Assembly: GCF_013374995.1 (NCBI RefSeq)
Contig: NZ_CP056030.1
Coordinates: forward strand, 4,620,501-4,684,500
DNA length: 64,000 nucleotides
Direction: 5' to 3'
Source: Pseudomonas eucalypticola
GTDB lineage: Bacteria > Pseudomonadota > Gammaproteobacteria > Pseudomonadales > Pseudomonadaceae
A program made the position numbers and the translations under genes. The notes below the pieces were generated by a model. That model was not told the origin of the DNA, searched no databases, and saw only the letters and a list, made by a program, of their open reading frames with translations. Within the stretch, counting starts at the first letter, position 1, and every line of letters begins with the position of its first letter. Shown piece after piece: positions 26,796 through 38,164 of the stretch.

Positions 26796-29411
26796 ATGGC
26801 AAGGATGATCCCGGATAACGGACCTCGTGGAACCGAGAGCAAAGGTGAGCGAGATCTTTACACCATCCTCAAAGCGGAGCTACCGGACGACTACGTTGTC
26901 ATTCATAGCCTTCCATGGCTCTCCTCCGCAGTGAGAAAAGTCGATCCTCGGGCAAAACCAACCGGTGAGATTGACTTCTTGATCATCCATCCGGAGAAAG
27001 GGCTGCTCGTGCTCGAAGTGAAGAGCGGCAGATACGGTGTCAAAAATAACGAGTTCGTGCATCTCAAGAATCACTACTCGATAGATCCTATCGGTCAAAC
27101 TCGCAACAACGTGCATGGAATCGCCAGATGGTTAGGGTCAGATCCGGCACTGCACCTCCGGATCGGATACGGATTTATTTTCCCGGACTCCGATTTCGCA
27201 GGAAAGGCAATCGCGCCTGGCATGTACGACACGACATCCGGTCCCCAACAACCGCTCTACATCGACTATCGCGAGATGCCGAACGTTACGCAGCGGATCA
27301 TAGACTTGATGGACTATTGGAAAGTCGCCTTGGGTAACTCGGATTTAGGGGAGTCTCGCGCCGCTCGCGTCATTGAATACCTCACGCCAGAAATCGATGG
27401 CAGGCGGTGCTGGGCCAGCCGCATCATCTTCGACAACAAACAGTGGCTCCAGCTGACCGGAGAGCAGAGCACAGTTGTAACCAGGGTGATGAATAGCCAA
27501 ACCTCGCTGGTGACCGGCTGGCCCGGAACCGGGAAAACGCTAATCGTGATCGAAACTGCACGGCGACTAGCCGCCCAGAAGCAAAAGGTGCTGGTGGTTT
27601 CGTTCAACAACAAGCTCACGGAGTATGTACGCACCCAGCTTGCTGATTCAAAAGGCTGCGATGTAGTGACCTGGCACGGTCTATGTGGCCAGGCGCGCCA
27701 CGCTTTAGGCCGCACCAGCGAGCCAGGCAAAGAAGACGACTGGTACAGGCAGCAATGCGTGCTCGATCTTAACGACGCTATTGAGGAAGGTCGTATGGCC
27801 GCTTACAGCGCCCTGCTCGTCGACGAGTCTCAAGCCCTCCTCCCATCTTGGTGCGAAACCCTTACCAAGTGGTTCCAAGATAAGCCCAAGGCGTTTTTCT
27901 GCGACGAGACGCAGGTCTTCCCGTACGAGCGAGACAACATCCCGTTGAAAGGTCTCAGCGAGCTGCTTGGCGTTGATCCGTTCCCACTCACCATCATCAT
28001 GCGGATGCCAAAGGCAGTCACAAACATTCTCGAAGAAGCGGTGCCACCCAAACTCCAGCACTCGACCCCTCGGGTATTGGAGCATGACACCGCCGTTGAA
28101 ATAATTACCGCAGATCCATGCCTGAAAATATCTCAGATCGGGCAAAAGCTCATCAACAACGGAGTCCGGCCTCAAGACATCGTAATTTTGATTCCAAGGT
28201 TCCTCTCAAGACAATACATTGAGTATTTGGTAAGAGAGAAGCCACGTTGCGAAACCATCACGAAATTCCGTGGCTTAGAAGCGCCTATCATCTTGATTCT
28301 TGGCGCGGAGCTGCTTGGTACCGCTGAATTGTTTAGTGCCTACTCTCGGGCGACCTCAAAATGCATAGCCATCTATAACTCAAGCAGTGACAACTGGTCC
28401 GACGACGAGATCTTTAGACGTCGACTGAAATGCGTTCCTGAAAATCTAAAAATCCTGGAGGAGGAGCAGGAAAAACTGTTTATACATAACAGAATTGCGC
28501 TCACCACAGAAAGGATTTCACTAAATTGCGTCAGCATTAATATCTCTTGGGCCAAATCTTGGCAAGCCTGGCTCATTGAGATTGACGACGACCAGCCCAT
28601 AGTGGAAATGTGGATCGCTCATCTGGTGCACAACCTAACTCAGCCCATTTTTTATTGGCTGAAAGGCTCAAAATCCTACCTACACCTAGCTCAGATTGAT
28701 TCATTATCGCCAGACCCTATAGATTCCCCAGATTCTTATCTGGCAAAAACGCAAGACTTTCATGCATGCAAAAAATGCGAAGCTTTAACACCGCATTCTT
28801 TCGATAGCAGGCGTAGCTGTGCACTTTGTGAAAAAAAAGCAGATAGGTCGCCCTTTCCAGAGCAGTCCATAATAGGTGAGATCAAACTGATGGATGGCGT
28901 CGTGTCCGGAGAGCTGGCGAAAGATCGCATCCGTGAACTGCAACCTGATCTGCCGCTAAACATTGCCGCCGCCGCTGCGCTATACCGTGCCGAACGCAAC
29001 AAGAAACGCTCAAACGTGCTAAAAGTTCAGCTTCCAGGCGGACGTAGATTCTACTTGATCGCGTATATTTTCGTTCAGGTAAGAATTGCCACCGCCAGAC
29101 TTGGAGCAGTGATGGAGGCTAACGCCCTCGCGGATGAACTCTATGATCGCTTCAACGGGCTCAAATCCATCTCTTCAACCGAGTGGAGGAAATTTTTCGC
29201 TAATGCGATGGGCACGTTCTATTCGAAAGGCTACATGAAGAAGATCAGCAAAGGCTTTTACTCGCCAGTGGAGGACGACGAGGCCCCTGTGCCGTGGAGC
29301 AACCAGTCAGACGGGAGCGATACGGCCACTGGAGAAAAGGGTATAGATAAGGACGTTGCAGGCAGCGATCAAATCGAACCAGGCCCTACGAGCATTGTGG
29401 GGGGCGGATAA
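26796..29411 (+). CDS. NERD nuclease fused to SF1 helicase with zinc ribbon
   Basis: An 871-residue multidomain protein. Residues 12-180 form a NERD nuclease-like domain: ESKGERDLYTIL, GEIDFLIIHPEKGLLVLEV with following KSG (the D...E-x-K of the PD-(D/E)xK fold). A UvrD/SF1-type helicase core follows, with Walker A TGWPGTGKT (about 241-249), ALLVDESQA as Walker B (about 339-347), and motif VI-like EAPIILILGAELL...AYSRATSKC. CKKCEALTP and CALC around 658-680 are a zinc ribbon, and the last 130 residues resemble a winged-helix-like domain. Such NERD-helicase fusions occur in defence islands and probably degrade foreign DNA; the exact system is unnamed. It starts 91 bases after the broken DUF5710 gene and ends before a gene-poor stretch. 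Confidence 0.85.
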   Translation: MARMIPDNGPRGTESKGERDLYTILKAELPDDYVVIHSLPWLSSAVRKVDPRAKPTGEIDFLIIHPEKGLLVLEVKSGRYGVKNNEFVHLKNHYSIDPIGQTRNNVHGIARWLGSDPALHLRIGYGFIFPDSDFAGKAIAPGMYDTTSGPQQPLYIDYREMPNVTQRIIDLMDYWKVALGNSDLGESRAARVIEYLTPEIDGRRCWASRIIFDNKQWLQLTGEQSTVVTRVMNSQTSLVTGWPGTGKTLIVIETARRLAAQKQKVLVVSFNNKLTEYVRTQLADSKGCDVVTWHGLCGQARHALGRTSEPGKEDDWYRQQCVLDLNDAIEEGRMAAYSALLVDESQALLPSWCETLTKWFQDKPKAFFCDETQVFPYERDNIPLKGLSELLGVDPFPLTIIMRMPKAVTNILEEAVPPKLQHSTPRVLEHDTAVEIITADPCLKISQIGQKLINNGVRPQDIVILIPRFLSRQYIEYLVREKPRCETITKFRGLEAPIILILGAELLGTAELFSAYSRATSKCIAIYNSSSDNWSDDEIFRRRLKCVPENLKILEEEQEKLFIHNRIALTTERISLNCVSINISWAKSWQAWLIEIDDDQPIVEMWIAHLVHNLTQPIFYWLKGSKSYLHLAQIDSLSPDPIDSPDSYLAKTQDFHACKKCEALTPHSFDSRRSCALCEKKADRSPFPEQSIIGEIKLMDGVVSGELAKDRIRELQPDLPLNIAAAAALYRAERNKKRSNVLKVQLPGGRRFYLIAYIFVQVRIATARLGAVMEANALADELYDRFNGLKSISSTEWRKFFANAMGTFYSKGYMKKISKGFYSPVEDDEAPVPWSNQSDGSDTATGEKGIDKDVAGSDQIEPGPTSIVGGG

Positions 29412-29510
29412 GCCCGTCGAGTCGCATGCCATGCTGGATATGGCGCCCCCTGGAAACTTTCGACCTGGCCCAAGCCAGTGTCGCTCCAATACCCTTGGTC
29501 AGCAGCGCCA

Positions 29511-29921
29511 TCACTCAAAGGGGTGCGAAAGGCTCTTGGTCAAGTCTGAGCTATCTGGATCGCACCGGACGAACCCCTTGCGCTCGTACCATGCGATCAG
29601 GGCCTCATCAGTACACTGCTCTCGATCCAAGGATCTCGCCGTCAGTTTGACGCTCGTGCATCCAAGCTCAGATGCAATGCGCTCGGCCTGTGCAAGCACC
29701 CACGCTCCTACCCCTCCACTCCTGGCTTCGGGAAGGACGAAAATCTCGTAAATGTAGCCTTCTGACGCTTCTCCATGTTCGTAGATGAGCAACCCTGCTT
29801 CCACACCGTTCCGTAAGACCACGAAAGACCGCGTCTTAGGGATATATCCTCGGAGATACCGCTCGCGGAGGCAGAGGTCATGCAGCTCTCCAGAGGCAAA
29901 TATTTCGGTTGTGGTCAGCAC
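29511..29921 (-). CDS. GNAT N-acetyltransferase
   Basis: A 136-residue GNAT protein. The acetyl-CoA binding region IYEIFVLPEARSGGVGAWVL (motif A, with the R-x-x-G-x-G/A) and ALIAWYERKGFVRCD (motif B) are clear. I set the start at GTG 29921 because GTGAGG lies eight bases upstream; the frame is open to 30053 without a ribosome site. Substrate unknown. Solitary in orientation; a small antitoxin (DUF1778 type) is not visible upstream, so a tacT-like toxin is not supported. Confidence 0.78.
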   Translation of the reverse strand: MLTTTEIFASGELHDLCLRERYLRGYIPKTRSFVVLRNGVEAGLLIYEHGEASEGYIYEIFVLPEARSGGVGAWVLAQAERIASELGCTSVKLTARSLDREQCTDEALIAWYERKGFVRCDPDSSDLTKSLSHPFE

Positions 29922-30187
29922 TGTCACGTCCTCACAAGCTGCATGATCAATTCCAAATAATAGCGTCGCATCACACTGCCACTGATAGCTAGCTGTTTGC
30001 TGGGCTACGCGGAAACATCCAAGTCTGGCACGCCCTGTTGCCTCGCAGCCCATCTCGACTTTGCATCACCGACATAAGCGCATGAGGTAAAAGTCGCCGA
30101 GGCCAGTGGCCGCACTCAAAACTAAGGTTTTTCCGAATCCGGCATGCCTTCCACTTCGGAATCCGCTGATGGACTTGTACCCGGAAC

Positions 30188-30493
30188 ATGATGAGACACG
30201 ACGATAAAAAGGCGCCTGCGACCGGCTCAGCGATGGTTAGGGCGATAGGCCCGCATGAGGAGTCATTGAGTGCCACGGAAATCGTGGAGCGCTACAGCGC
30301 CCTCTACGGGCATGCTTTACACCCGACAAACGCAGGGAATGCGGCCAGAGCGCTGGGCCTCGACTATATCGGGGTTCCGAACGATGAAATGTCGCAATAC
30401 GGCAAGATACAGAAGCGCTACGCGGCTGCGGACCTGCATCTGATCTTTAAGCGCCTTGATGTGCTGGTGGCATCACGCAGCAAGTATCAGTGA
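30188..30493 (+). CDS. hypothetical protein
   Basis: A 101-residue protein of unknown family with helical content (SLSATEIVERYSALYGHAL, AARALGLDYIGVPND). The pattern SATEIVERYS...G might be a small winged-helix. An in-frame second ATG is at 30191. The ribosome site is weak. Islands of this genus often carry similar small genes. Confidence 0.45.
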   Translation: MMRHDDKKAPATGSAMVRAIGPHEESLSATEIVERYSALYGHALHPTNAGNAARALGLDYIGVPNDEMSQYGKIQKRYAAADLHLIFKRLDVLVASRSKYQ

Positions 30494-30695
30494 CGCGCCC
30501 GCCGATGCCTTTGGGCCCTCAGGAGTCCATGAGGGGTTCCGATGTGAGCAACCCCGTCCGCCGACCTGCACAAGGCATGACCATGATCACAAAGAGGCCA
30601 CGCCCAACCCACCTGGCCTCTTCTGCGAAGCAGCTCCGGCAACGGGTATACAAAATTCTCCTGACCAGCAGAGGATGTCATCAGGGCCCGGCGAG

Positions 30696-31010
30696 CTACA
30701 CCCTCTGATGACCTCCGCACAGCGGCTCGCTCTGAAGAGCAGACTGGCATACTGGACATAGCTTCATGATCCAGTCGCTGCCCTCCATAGAAGCCTCCAC
30801 TGCATGCTCAGCACCGCACAATTGGCATGTACGGTCCGAGCGCTGTTCTACCAGTTCTGCCAGCGCTTGAAGCTCTTGAGGGGCATGCGCCAGCAACTCA
30901 ACAGCCAGGTATCCATTTTTCGGCCTCATATGAACCTGCACGCCATGTGCTGTACAGGCCGCACGCATTTGGTCGATTAGCGGCTGCCAACCTCGATACC
31001 GATCATCCAT
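30696..31010 (-). CDS. small CxxC protein, paralogue of 9288-9689
   Basis: A 104-residue protein with WQPLIDQMRAACTAHGVQ, then a beta hairpin, then LQALAELVEQRSDRTCQLCG (CxxCG) and CPVC, which can make a four-cysteine zinc site. It aligns with the protein at 9288-9689 over the W-x-PLI, E/Q-A-M/L-A-E and C-x2-CG segments and lacks that protein's N-terminal extension. Two copies in one island suggest a family useful to the element. Function unknown. Confidence 0.6.
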   Translation of the reverse strand: MDDRYRGWQPLIDQMRAACTAHGVQVHMRPKNGYLAVELLAHAPQELQALAELVEQRSDRTCQLCGAEHAVEASMEGSDWIMKLCPVCQSALQSEPLCGGHQRV

Positions 31011-31175
31011 CCCCTGGCCCTCATTGACACCTCACGAACCGTTGCTTTCTACAACCACCCACTGGCTACTTCGCGGCACGCGCTTGGCAAAGCTGGATTC
31101 AAGTCTCCCCCTCGCCCACCCTTGGCTGGCATGATCGGTCTAACAGCTCCCCTTCGACCGACACATGTGAACGCA

Positions 31176-32012
31176 TCACAAATCTGGCAGAGAAAATGCC
31201 TCCCGGTATGGCGCGGTGTATCTCGGATCGAACACGCACACCTGATTCTCGCCAGAACCTGGATAAACGATGGTGATCAGGTCCGCAATGTTCGCCGCTT
31301 CAGCAAGCGACTCGGCCAAATCTGATAGGTACACGGAGCGCTTTTCCCGAACCTCATGCCAATGAGTCATCCCACCGCCGATGTACAGATAAACTCCCGC
31401 CTCAGCAGCCGTATTTCGCAGGTCTCGAAGCGCGTCGGCGCTATTCGCCACATCCATGATCAGATGATAATTCTCCACCACCACGCTGGAGCCAGGCAGC
31501 TGTGCGGTAATTATCTCTTTCAGCTCAGCTAAGCCAATCGCACCGTTTCTCCACTTCAATCTTGCTTCAGGGTCTGGAGAGAAAGGCGGCTCGCCATCGA
31601 CCAGATCCTCAGCAGAACCCTCATGCCCATCCAGGAGATTTACTGCACTGGTCAGCTTCGGCCAATCATCATCCGAGATAACCACCTGATCGACAGTGGA
31701 AAAATCCAGGCGCCCGAGTAAGGCCAGTAACTGCCTCACCAGAACAGCAGGATTGTGGTTGGCGATAACCACTGTCGCTTTACCCTTATCAGCATCATCA
31801 AAATAGCTGATATTCCTCAGGGTCTTGGCTACGAGCCAGGCAAGGACTTCGCGCCTCAGCGCCACTGTGCGGGATACCACAACCGCAAGCCCGGGAAATT
31901 CGATCTCCGGATAGTCAATCCTGTTTCTTTGGTAGGTAGTGGGATCATTGAAAATAGCGTCAATCCTATCAATTTCCGAAACCATCAGACGCTCTAACTG
32001 CTTACTCGGCAT
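31176..32012 (-). CDS. DnaB-like ATPase-fold protein without a P-loop
   Basis: A 278-residue protein. The C-terminal half follows the replicative helicase (DnaB RecA-core) pattern: VVVENYHLIMDVANSADALR aligns with the FIDYLQLM Walker B region, and EVREKRSVYLSDLAESLAEA followed by DLITIVYPG with the 'R-x-x-KRP-x-x-SDLRESGAIEQDAD...' block. The N-terminal part (FPGLAVVVSRTVALRREVL) matches 'PG-x-L-x-x-x-x-ARP-x-x-GKT' but the GKT of Walker A is gone. It is therefore unlikely to hydrolyse ATP. Start 32012 has AGGA ten bases upstream. It is the last gene before the island's right end. Function unknown; a decoy or regulatory subunit of replication is possible. Confidence 0.6.
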   Translation of the reverse strand: MPSKQLERLMVSEIDRIDAIFNDPTTYQRNRIDYPEIEFPGLAVVVSRTVALRREVLAWLVAKTLRNISYFDDADKGKATVVIANHNPAVLVRQLLALLGRLDFSTVDQVVISDDDWPKLTSAVNLLDGHEGSAEDLVDGEPPFSPDPEARLKWRNGAIGLAELKEIITAQLPGSSVVVENYHLIMDVANSADALRDLRNTAAEAGVYLYIGGGMTHWHEVREKRSVYLSDLAESLAEAANIADLITIVYPGSGENQVCVFDPRYTAPYREAFSLPDL

Positions 32013-32717
32013 GAAACTGCTTTCCTGGAAAAACCGGTGTGATCTATCGGGCTCTGTACGGCGGCAGGTTGTCGGGCTCACTCATAGGCGCCCTGGTTGG
32101 GCACTCATCGCACAGCAGGCCATGTGGTATGGCGTGGAACTCAATCACCAATCACCACGCTCACCTGCGGCCTCTGCTGGTCCTTTTTTCGCCTCCCCCT
32201 ACAGCATCACAATTTTCTGGGATAACACATCATCCACGCAACACAGAGAGGCCCTAGCACGGACCATTGCGCCTGTAACTGAACAAGGCCTTCGGGTGCA
32301 GGCATGGAAGGGCCGACTTGGTTCGACGAGAGCGATATGGCCAGTAGGAACGAGCTATGAAAGGAGATGGCGGGCTCATCCACTATGGAAGAGGTGATCA
32401 CCCTAGATGAGCGCCAGAAACGCTGTAAAAAACGTGTGAACGCTCCAAGGCTATTAGCCGAACAGAAGGGTTCAGCCTGGGTAGGGCCAATGTCGTCCGA
32501 ACGCTGCCCGAGAAGCCAGGCACTGAAGTCCCCTACAGGAAGATCCTCCGAGCTTCGTTCACCCGGTTGGGCTTGAACCGAGCATAAAGAGTACATTAGT
32601 ACTCTTGGAAATTTGCCATCTCTCCTGCCTGAAAAACCCGTTGGCCAACATGCTTCGCAGAACGATGACGCCATTGCTGCCAGACAAACCCGTACGCTCA
32701 CGGCGGAAGGGCGAGAT

Positions 32718-32770
32718 CGTAAACGTGTTTTATCGTTAACGTCGGAGGTTAACGGAAATATTCGTTTACG
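32718..32770. repeat. symmetrical four-site palindromic array
   Basis: CGTAAACG (32718-32725), 8 bases, CGTTAAC (32734-32740), 7 bases, GTTAACG (32748-32754), 8 bases, CGTTTACG (32763-32770). Outer and inner pairs are both exact inverted repeats with matched 8-base spacing, so the whole 53-base unit is dyad symmetric. It lies about 570 bases from the tmk junction and is a candidate binding site for the island recombinases or their HTH partner. Confidence 0.6.
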
Positions 32771-33088
32771 GTCCGGCTAAGCGATTGCCGAATTTCGGAG
32801 GGTTCGTTCAATTACGTATCATTTCATCCAGCCAGGAAGCGCCTACGTCGACGGAGCACCATACGGCGCCCCTGTCCTCTGCCTTTGCTTAGGAAAGGCT
32901 GCGCCTTGAGAATTGCCATTGAAACAGTTGCGGGGCGAGCTGAGCGCTTCGTCAGAGACTCGGGCATCAGAATCCGTTCGTCGGATATATTTTCAAAGGA
33001 TCTCTGAGGGCTGCTCGGTGGCTCGAAAATTCAGATAGGACGGCGCGTTAGCAGCCTGAGCGTCGCCGATTTGACGACAGGACGCGGG

Positions 33089-34795
<1,707 letters not shown>

Positions 34796-34798
34796 GAA

Positions 34799-35614
34799 TC
34801 ACACATCCAATACTGCGCGGGCAAGGCTCTGCAGTTTACGGGTGAGCGGCCCGGCAGACCAGTTCAGGGAAACAAAAGCATACACAGGCCAGATACCGTA
34901 CACGCTGTTGCAGACGAAGACTTCGTCGGCGCCTTCGAGGTCGGCCAGCCACAGATCACGTACCTGCACCTGGATGCCCAGGCGTTCTGCCTGGGCCAGC
35001 AGCTCGGCACGCATGACGCCCGCCACGCCACAACGGCTCAGGTCGGCGGTCAGCAAGTGGCCATCGCGCACCAGAAACAGGTTGCTGAAGACCCCTTCGA
35101 CCAACCGACCGGAGGTGTCGCGCATCAGGCCTTCGGCATAATCGGGGCTGCTCCACTCGCTGCGGGCCAGCACCTGCTCCAGGCGGTTGAGGTGCTTGAG
35201 GCCGGCGAGCAAGGGCTGTTCGGCCAGGCGGGTCTGGCAGTCGAACAGGCGAACACCCTGCTGGGCATGGGAAACCGGGTAGGCCGCCGGCGCGTTGGCC
35301 AGCACCAGGCGCCGGGGGGCCGCCAGCGGGTCGGCGGCATAGCCGCGCTGGCTGTCACCACGGGTGATGACGAGCTTGAGCACGCCCTCCCCCAATAGCG
35401 CGGCGGCAGCCAGCAGCTCGCGCTCCACCAGCTGTGCATCGACGCCGATGGACAACCGGGCGCCCCCCTCCACCAGGCGATGCAGGTGACGCGCCAGCAA
35501 CGTGGGCCGGCCGGCCTTCACGGCAATGGTCTCGAACACCCCATCGCCGTAGGCCAGGCCCCGGTTTTTCACCGCGAGGGTGTCGGCCGGCTGGCCGTCG
35601 ACCCAACTGAACAT
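34799..35614 (-). CDS. pabC: aminodeoxychorismate lyase
   Basis: A 271-residue PLP enzyme of class IV that converts 4-amino-4-deoxychorismate to p-aminobenzoate for folate synthesis. NRGLAYGDGVFET is the family N-terminal motif, the PLP lysine lies in LKHLNRLEQVLARSEW, and EGVFSNLFLVRDGHLLT and EVFVCNSVYGIWPV follow. ATG 35614 overlaps the fabF stop (ATGA); a TTG one codon earlier is less likely. Confidence 0.95.
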   Translation of the reverse strand: MFSWVDGQPADTLAVKNRGLAYGDGVFETIAVKAGRPTLLARHLHRLVEGGARLSIGVDAQLVERELLAAAALLGEGVLKLVITRGDSQRGYAADPLAAPRRLVLANAPAAYPVSHAQQGVRLFDCQTRLAEQPLLAGLKHLNRLEQVLARSEWSSPDYAEGLMRDTSGRLVEGVFSNLFLVRDGHLLTADLSRCGVAGVMRAELLAQAERLGIQVQVRDLWLADLEGADEVFVCNSVYGIWPVYAFVSLNWSAGPLTRKLQSLARAVLDV

Positions 35615-36858
35615 CAACCGTTGAACCGGCGGAACACCAGCGAGCCGTTGGTACCACCAAAGCCGAACGAGTTGGACAGCACCACATCGATGGGCATGTT
35701 GCGCGCCTGATGCGGGACGAAGTCCAGGTCGCAGCCTTCGTCGGGCTCGTCGAGGTTGATGGTGGGCGGCGCCACCTGGCTGTTGATGGCCAGGACACTG
35801 AAGATCGCTTCCACCGCGCCCGCAGCACCCAGCAGGTGGCCGGTCATCGATTTGGTCGAGCTGACCGCCAGCTGATAGGCGTGATCGCCGAACACCGACT
35901 TGATCGCCGACGCTTCCGCCAGGTCACCGGCCGAGGTCGAGGTACCGTGGGCGTTGATGTACTGCACGTCGCTGGCATTGACGCTGGCGTCGCGCAGGGC
36001 GTTGGCCATGCAGCGGGCCGCACCGGCGCCGTCTTCGGGTGGCGAGGTCATGTGGAACGCATCACCGCTCATGCCGAAACCGACCAGCTCGGCATAAATG
36101 GTCGCGCCGCGGGCCTTGGCGTGCTCCAGTTCTTCGAGCACCAGCGCACCCGCGCCGTCGGACAGTACGAAGCCATCACGGCCCTTGTCCCACGGACGGC
36201 TGGCCCGGGTAGGCTCGTCATTGCGGGTGGACAAGGCGCGAGAGGCGCCGAAGCCGCCCATGCCCAGGCCGCAGGCCGCCATCTCGGCGCCACCGGCGAT
36301 CATCACGTCGGCTTCGCCATAGGCGATATTGCGCGCGGCCATGCCGATGCAGTGGGTACCGGTGGTGCACGCGGTGGCGATGGCGTAGTTAGGCCCCTGC
36401 ACACCCAAGTGGATGGACAGGAAACCGGAAATCATGTTGATGATCGAACCTGGCACGAAGAACGGCGAAATCCGCCGCGGCCCGGAGGCATGCAGGATCT
36501 TGCAGGTTTCTTCGATGTTGGTCAGCCCGCCGATACCCGAGCCCATGGCCACGCCAATGCGCTCACGGTTGGCATCGGTCACTTCCAGGCCGGCGTTACG
36601 TACGGCTTGAAAACCGGCCGCCAGGCCGTACTGAATGAACAGGTCGAGCTTGCGGGCTTCCTTGACCGACAGGTACTCCTCGACGTTGAAGCCTTTGACC
36701 GAGCCGCCAAAACGGGTGGAGTAGGCAGAAAGGTCGGTATGCTCGATCAGACCAATGCCACTGCGGCCAGCCAGAATGCCCTGCCAACTGCTCGGCACAT
36801 CCGTGCCCAGTGGCGACAGCATACCCATACCGGTGACCACGACGCGTCTACGCGACAC
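35614..36858 (-). CDS. fabF: 3-oxoacyl-ACP synthase II
   Basis: A 414-residue condensing enzyme that elongates acyl-ACP with malonyl-ACP. Active-site Cys in [14 protein letters not shown], histidines in [11 protein letters not shown] and [12 protein letters not shown]-terminal [14 protein letters not shown]. Full length. It follows acpP in the fab cluster, with a terminator-like hairpin between them (36906-36940), so it probably has its own promoter or depends on read-through. Confidence 0.97.
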   Translation of the reverse strand: MSRRRVVVTGMGMLSPLGTDVPSSWQGILAGRSGIGLIEHTDLSAYSTRFGGSVKGFNVEEYLSVKEARKLDLFIQYGLAAGFQAVRNAGLEVTDANRERIGVAMGSGIGGLTNIEETCKILHASGPRRISPFFVPGSIINMISGFLSIHLGVQGPNYAIATACTTGTHCIGMAARNIAYGEADVMIAGGAEMAACGLGMGGFGASRALSTRNDEPTRASRPWDKGRDGFVLSDGAGALVLEELEHAKARGATIYAELVGFGMSGDAFHMTSPPEDGAGAARCMANALRDASVNASDVQYINAHGTSTSAGDLAEASAIKSVFGDHAYQLAVSSTKSMTGHLLGAAGAVEAIFSVLAINSQVAPPTINLDEPDEGCDLDFVPHQARNMPIDVVLSNSFGFGGTNGSLVFRRFNG

Positions 36859-36905
36859 AGCGCTCTCCTTATTCTAGGAACAACTCTTTACATCTCATCT
36901 AAAGA

Positions 36906-36940
36906 AAAAACCGCACGCCAGCAATGGCAGTGCGGTTTTT
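36906..36940 (-). terminator. rho-independent terminator after acpP
   Basis: AAAAACCGCAC (36906-36916) and GTGCGGTTTTT (36930-36940) form an 11-base stem with a 13-base loop. In the leftward direction it ends in a U-run and lies 30 bases after the acpP stop, before fabF. It would let acpP, needed in large amounts, be transcribed more than fabF. Confidence 0.85.
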
Positions 36941-36969
36941 CCATGACAAGAAGCTGCGATTACACAGTC

Positions 36970-37206
36970 TTAAGCCTGGTGGCTGGTGACGTAATCGATA
37001 GCGGCTTGAACAGTAGTGATTTTCTCAGCTTCTTCGTCAGGGATTTCAGTCTCGAATTCCTCTTCCAGAGCCATCACCAGCTCAACGGTGTCAAGGGAAT
37101 CGGCACCCAGATCTTCAACGAAGGAAGCAGTGTTCACCACTTCTTCTTCTTTAACGCCCAGTTGCTCGGCGACGATTTTCTTGACGCGTTCTTCGATGGT
37201 GCTCAT
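36970..37206 (-). CDS. acpP: acyl carrier protein
   Basis: A 78-residue acidic carrier protein; the 4'-phosphopantetheine serine is in the canonical [20 protein letters not shown] (written here as 20 residues). It carries growing fatty acyl chains for FabF, FabG, FabD and PlsX nearby. The start follows TTTAGGAGTG. Standard length and sequence. Confidence 0.98.
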   Translation of the reverse strand: MSTIEERVKKIVAEQLGVKEEEVVNTASFVEDLGADSLDTVELVMALEEEFETEIPDEEAEKITTVQAAIDYVTSHQA

Positions 37207-37403
37207 ACCTTGTTTTCACTCCTAAATGGACATAAGTCAGGCAGCTGGCCGGTGTGTAAGTTTATAGGAAGGCTTCGGCATTTCAAGCTGAAAGCGTCAC
37301 CACCTGATCACACCTGCCCGCTGTCTAGAATTTGGTTGCAGCTTTATAACGGATTTTAGACAGCACGTATGACATTTTTTTGAAGCAATCCGTCACATTT
37401 CAC
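37207..37403 (-). promoter_or_regulatory. acpP upstream region
   Basis: About 200 bases between fabG and acpP. On the minus strand a TATAAA box lies near 37260-37265 and may serve acpP. An inverted repeat TAGACAGC/GCTGTCTA spans 37320-37364 and could end fabG transcription or bind a regulator. The high AT level and own promoter suit the strong acpP expression. Confidence 0.4.
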
Positions 37404-38144
37404 TTACATGTACATGCCGCCGTTCACCGGGATAGTAGCACCGGTGACATAGGCTGCACCTTCCGAGGCCAGGAAAGCCACCACTTTCGCGATTTCTTCG
37501 GCCTGGCCCAAGCGACCCAGGGGAATCTGGGTCTGCAAGGCTTCACGCTGCGCTTCAGGCAGCTCACGGGTCATGTCGGTGTCGATGAAGCCTGGGGCCA
37601 CCGAGTTGACCGTGATCGCACGCGAGCCGACTTCACGGGCCAGCGCACGGCTGAAGCCCTCCAGGCCCGCCTTGGCAGCAGCGTAGTTCACCTGGCCGAC
37701 GTTGCCCATGGCGCCGACGACCGAGCCAATGCTGATGATACGACCCCAACGAGCCTTGGTCATGCCGCGCAGCACGCCCTTGGACAGCCGGTACAGGCTG
37801 TTGAGGTTGGTGTCGATGACATCATGCCACTCGTCGTCCTTCATGCGCAGCATCAGATTGTCGCGGGTGATGCCGGCGTTGTTGACCAGAATGGTGGGCG
37901 CACCGAATTGTTCGGTGATGGCGGCCAGAACGGCGGCGACGGATTCGTCGCTGGTCACGTTCAGCTCAAGGCCGGTGCCCTGCACGCCGTTTTCCTTGAG
38001 GGTGGCGGCGATGCGCTCGGCACCGGAAGCCGAGGTGGCGGTACCGATGACGGTAGCGCCCATGCGGCCCAGTTCCAGGGCGATGGCCTGGCCAATGCCA
38101 CGGCTTGCGCCGGTAACCAGTGCGACTTTACCTTGCAGGCTCAT
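37404..38144 (-). CDS. fabG: 3-oxoacyl-ACP reductase
   Basis: A 246-residue short-chain dehydrogenase that reduces 3-oxoacyl-ACP with NADPH. TGASRGIG (nucleotide-binding), NNAGITRD, and the S-Y-K triad in SIGSVVGAMGNVGQVNYAAAK are all present, and the C-terminus VTGATIPVNGGMYM is typical. Twenty bases after fabD, in the same transcript. Confidence 0.97.
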   Translation of the reverse strand: MSLQGKVALVTGASRGIGQAIALELGRMGATVIGTATSASGAERIAATLKENGVQGTGLELNVTSDESVAAVLAAITEQFGAPTILVNNAGITRDNLMLRMKDDEWHDVIDTNLNSLYRLSKGVLRGMTKARWGRIISIGSVVGAMGNVGQVNYAAAKAGLEGFSRALAREVGSRAITVNSVAPGFIDTDMTRELPEAQREALQTQIPLGRLGQAEEIAKVVAFLASEGAAYVTGATIPVNGGMYM

Positions 38145-38164
38145 GCAGGCTTCTCCTATCTGTA

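Noticed and set aside
29511..29921. GNAT toxin of a TacAT/AtaRT-type toxin-antitoxin pair
   Set aside because: No ribbon-helix-helix antitoxin gene lies upstream, so only a generic acetyltransferase is supported.
32207..32701. 164-codon minus frame in the island end
   Set aside because: No motif, no ribosome site, composition unlike neighbouring genes.
35710..37359. Open frame of 549 codons on the plus strand
   Set aside because: Antisense to fabF and acpP and running through the terminator between them.
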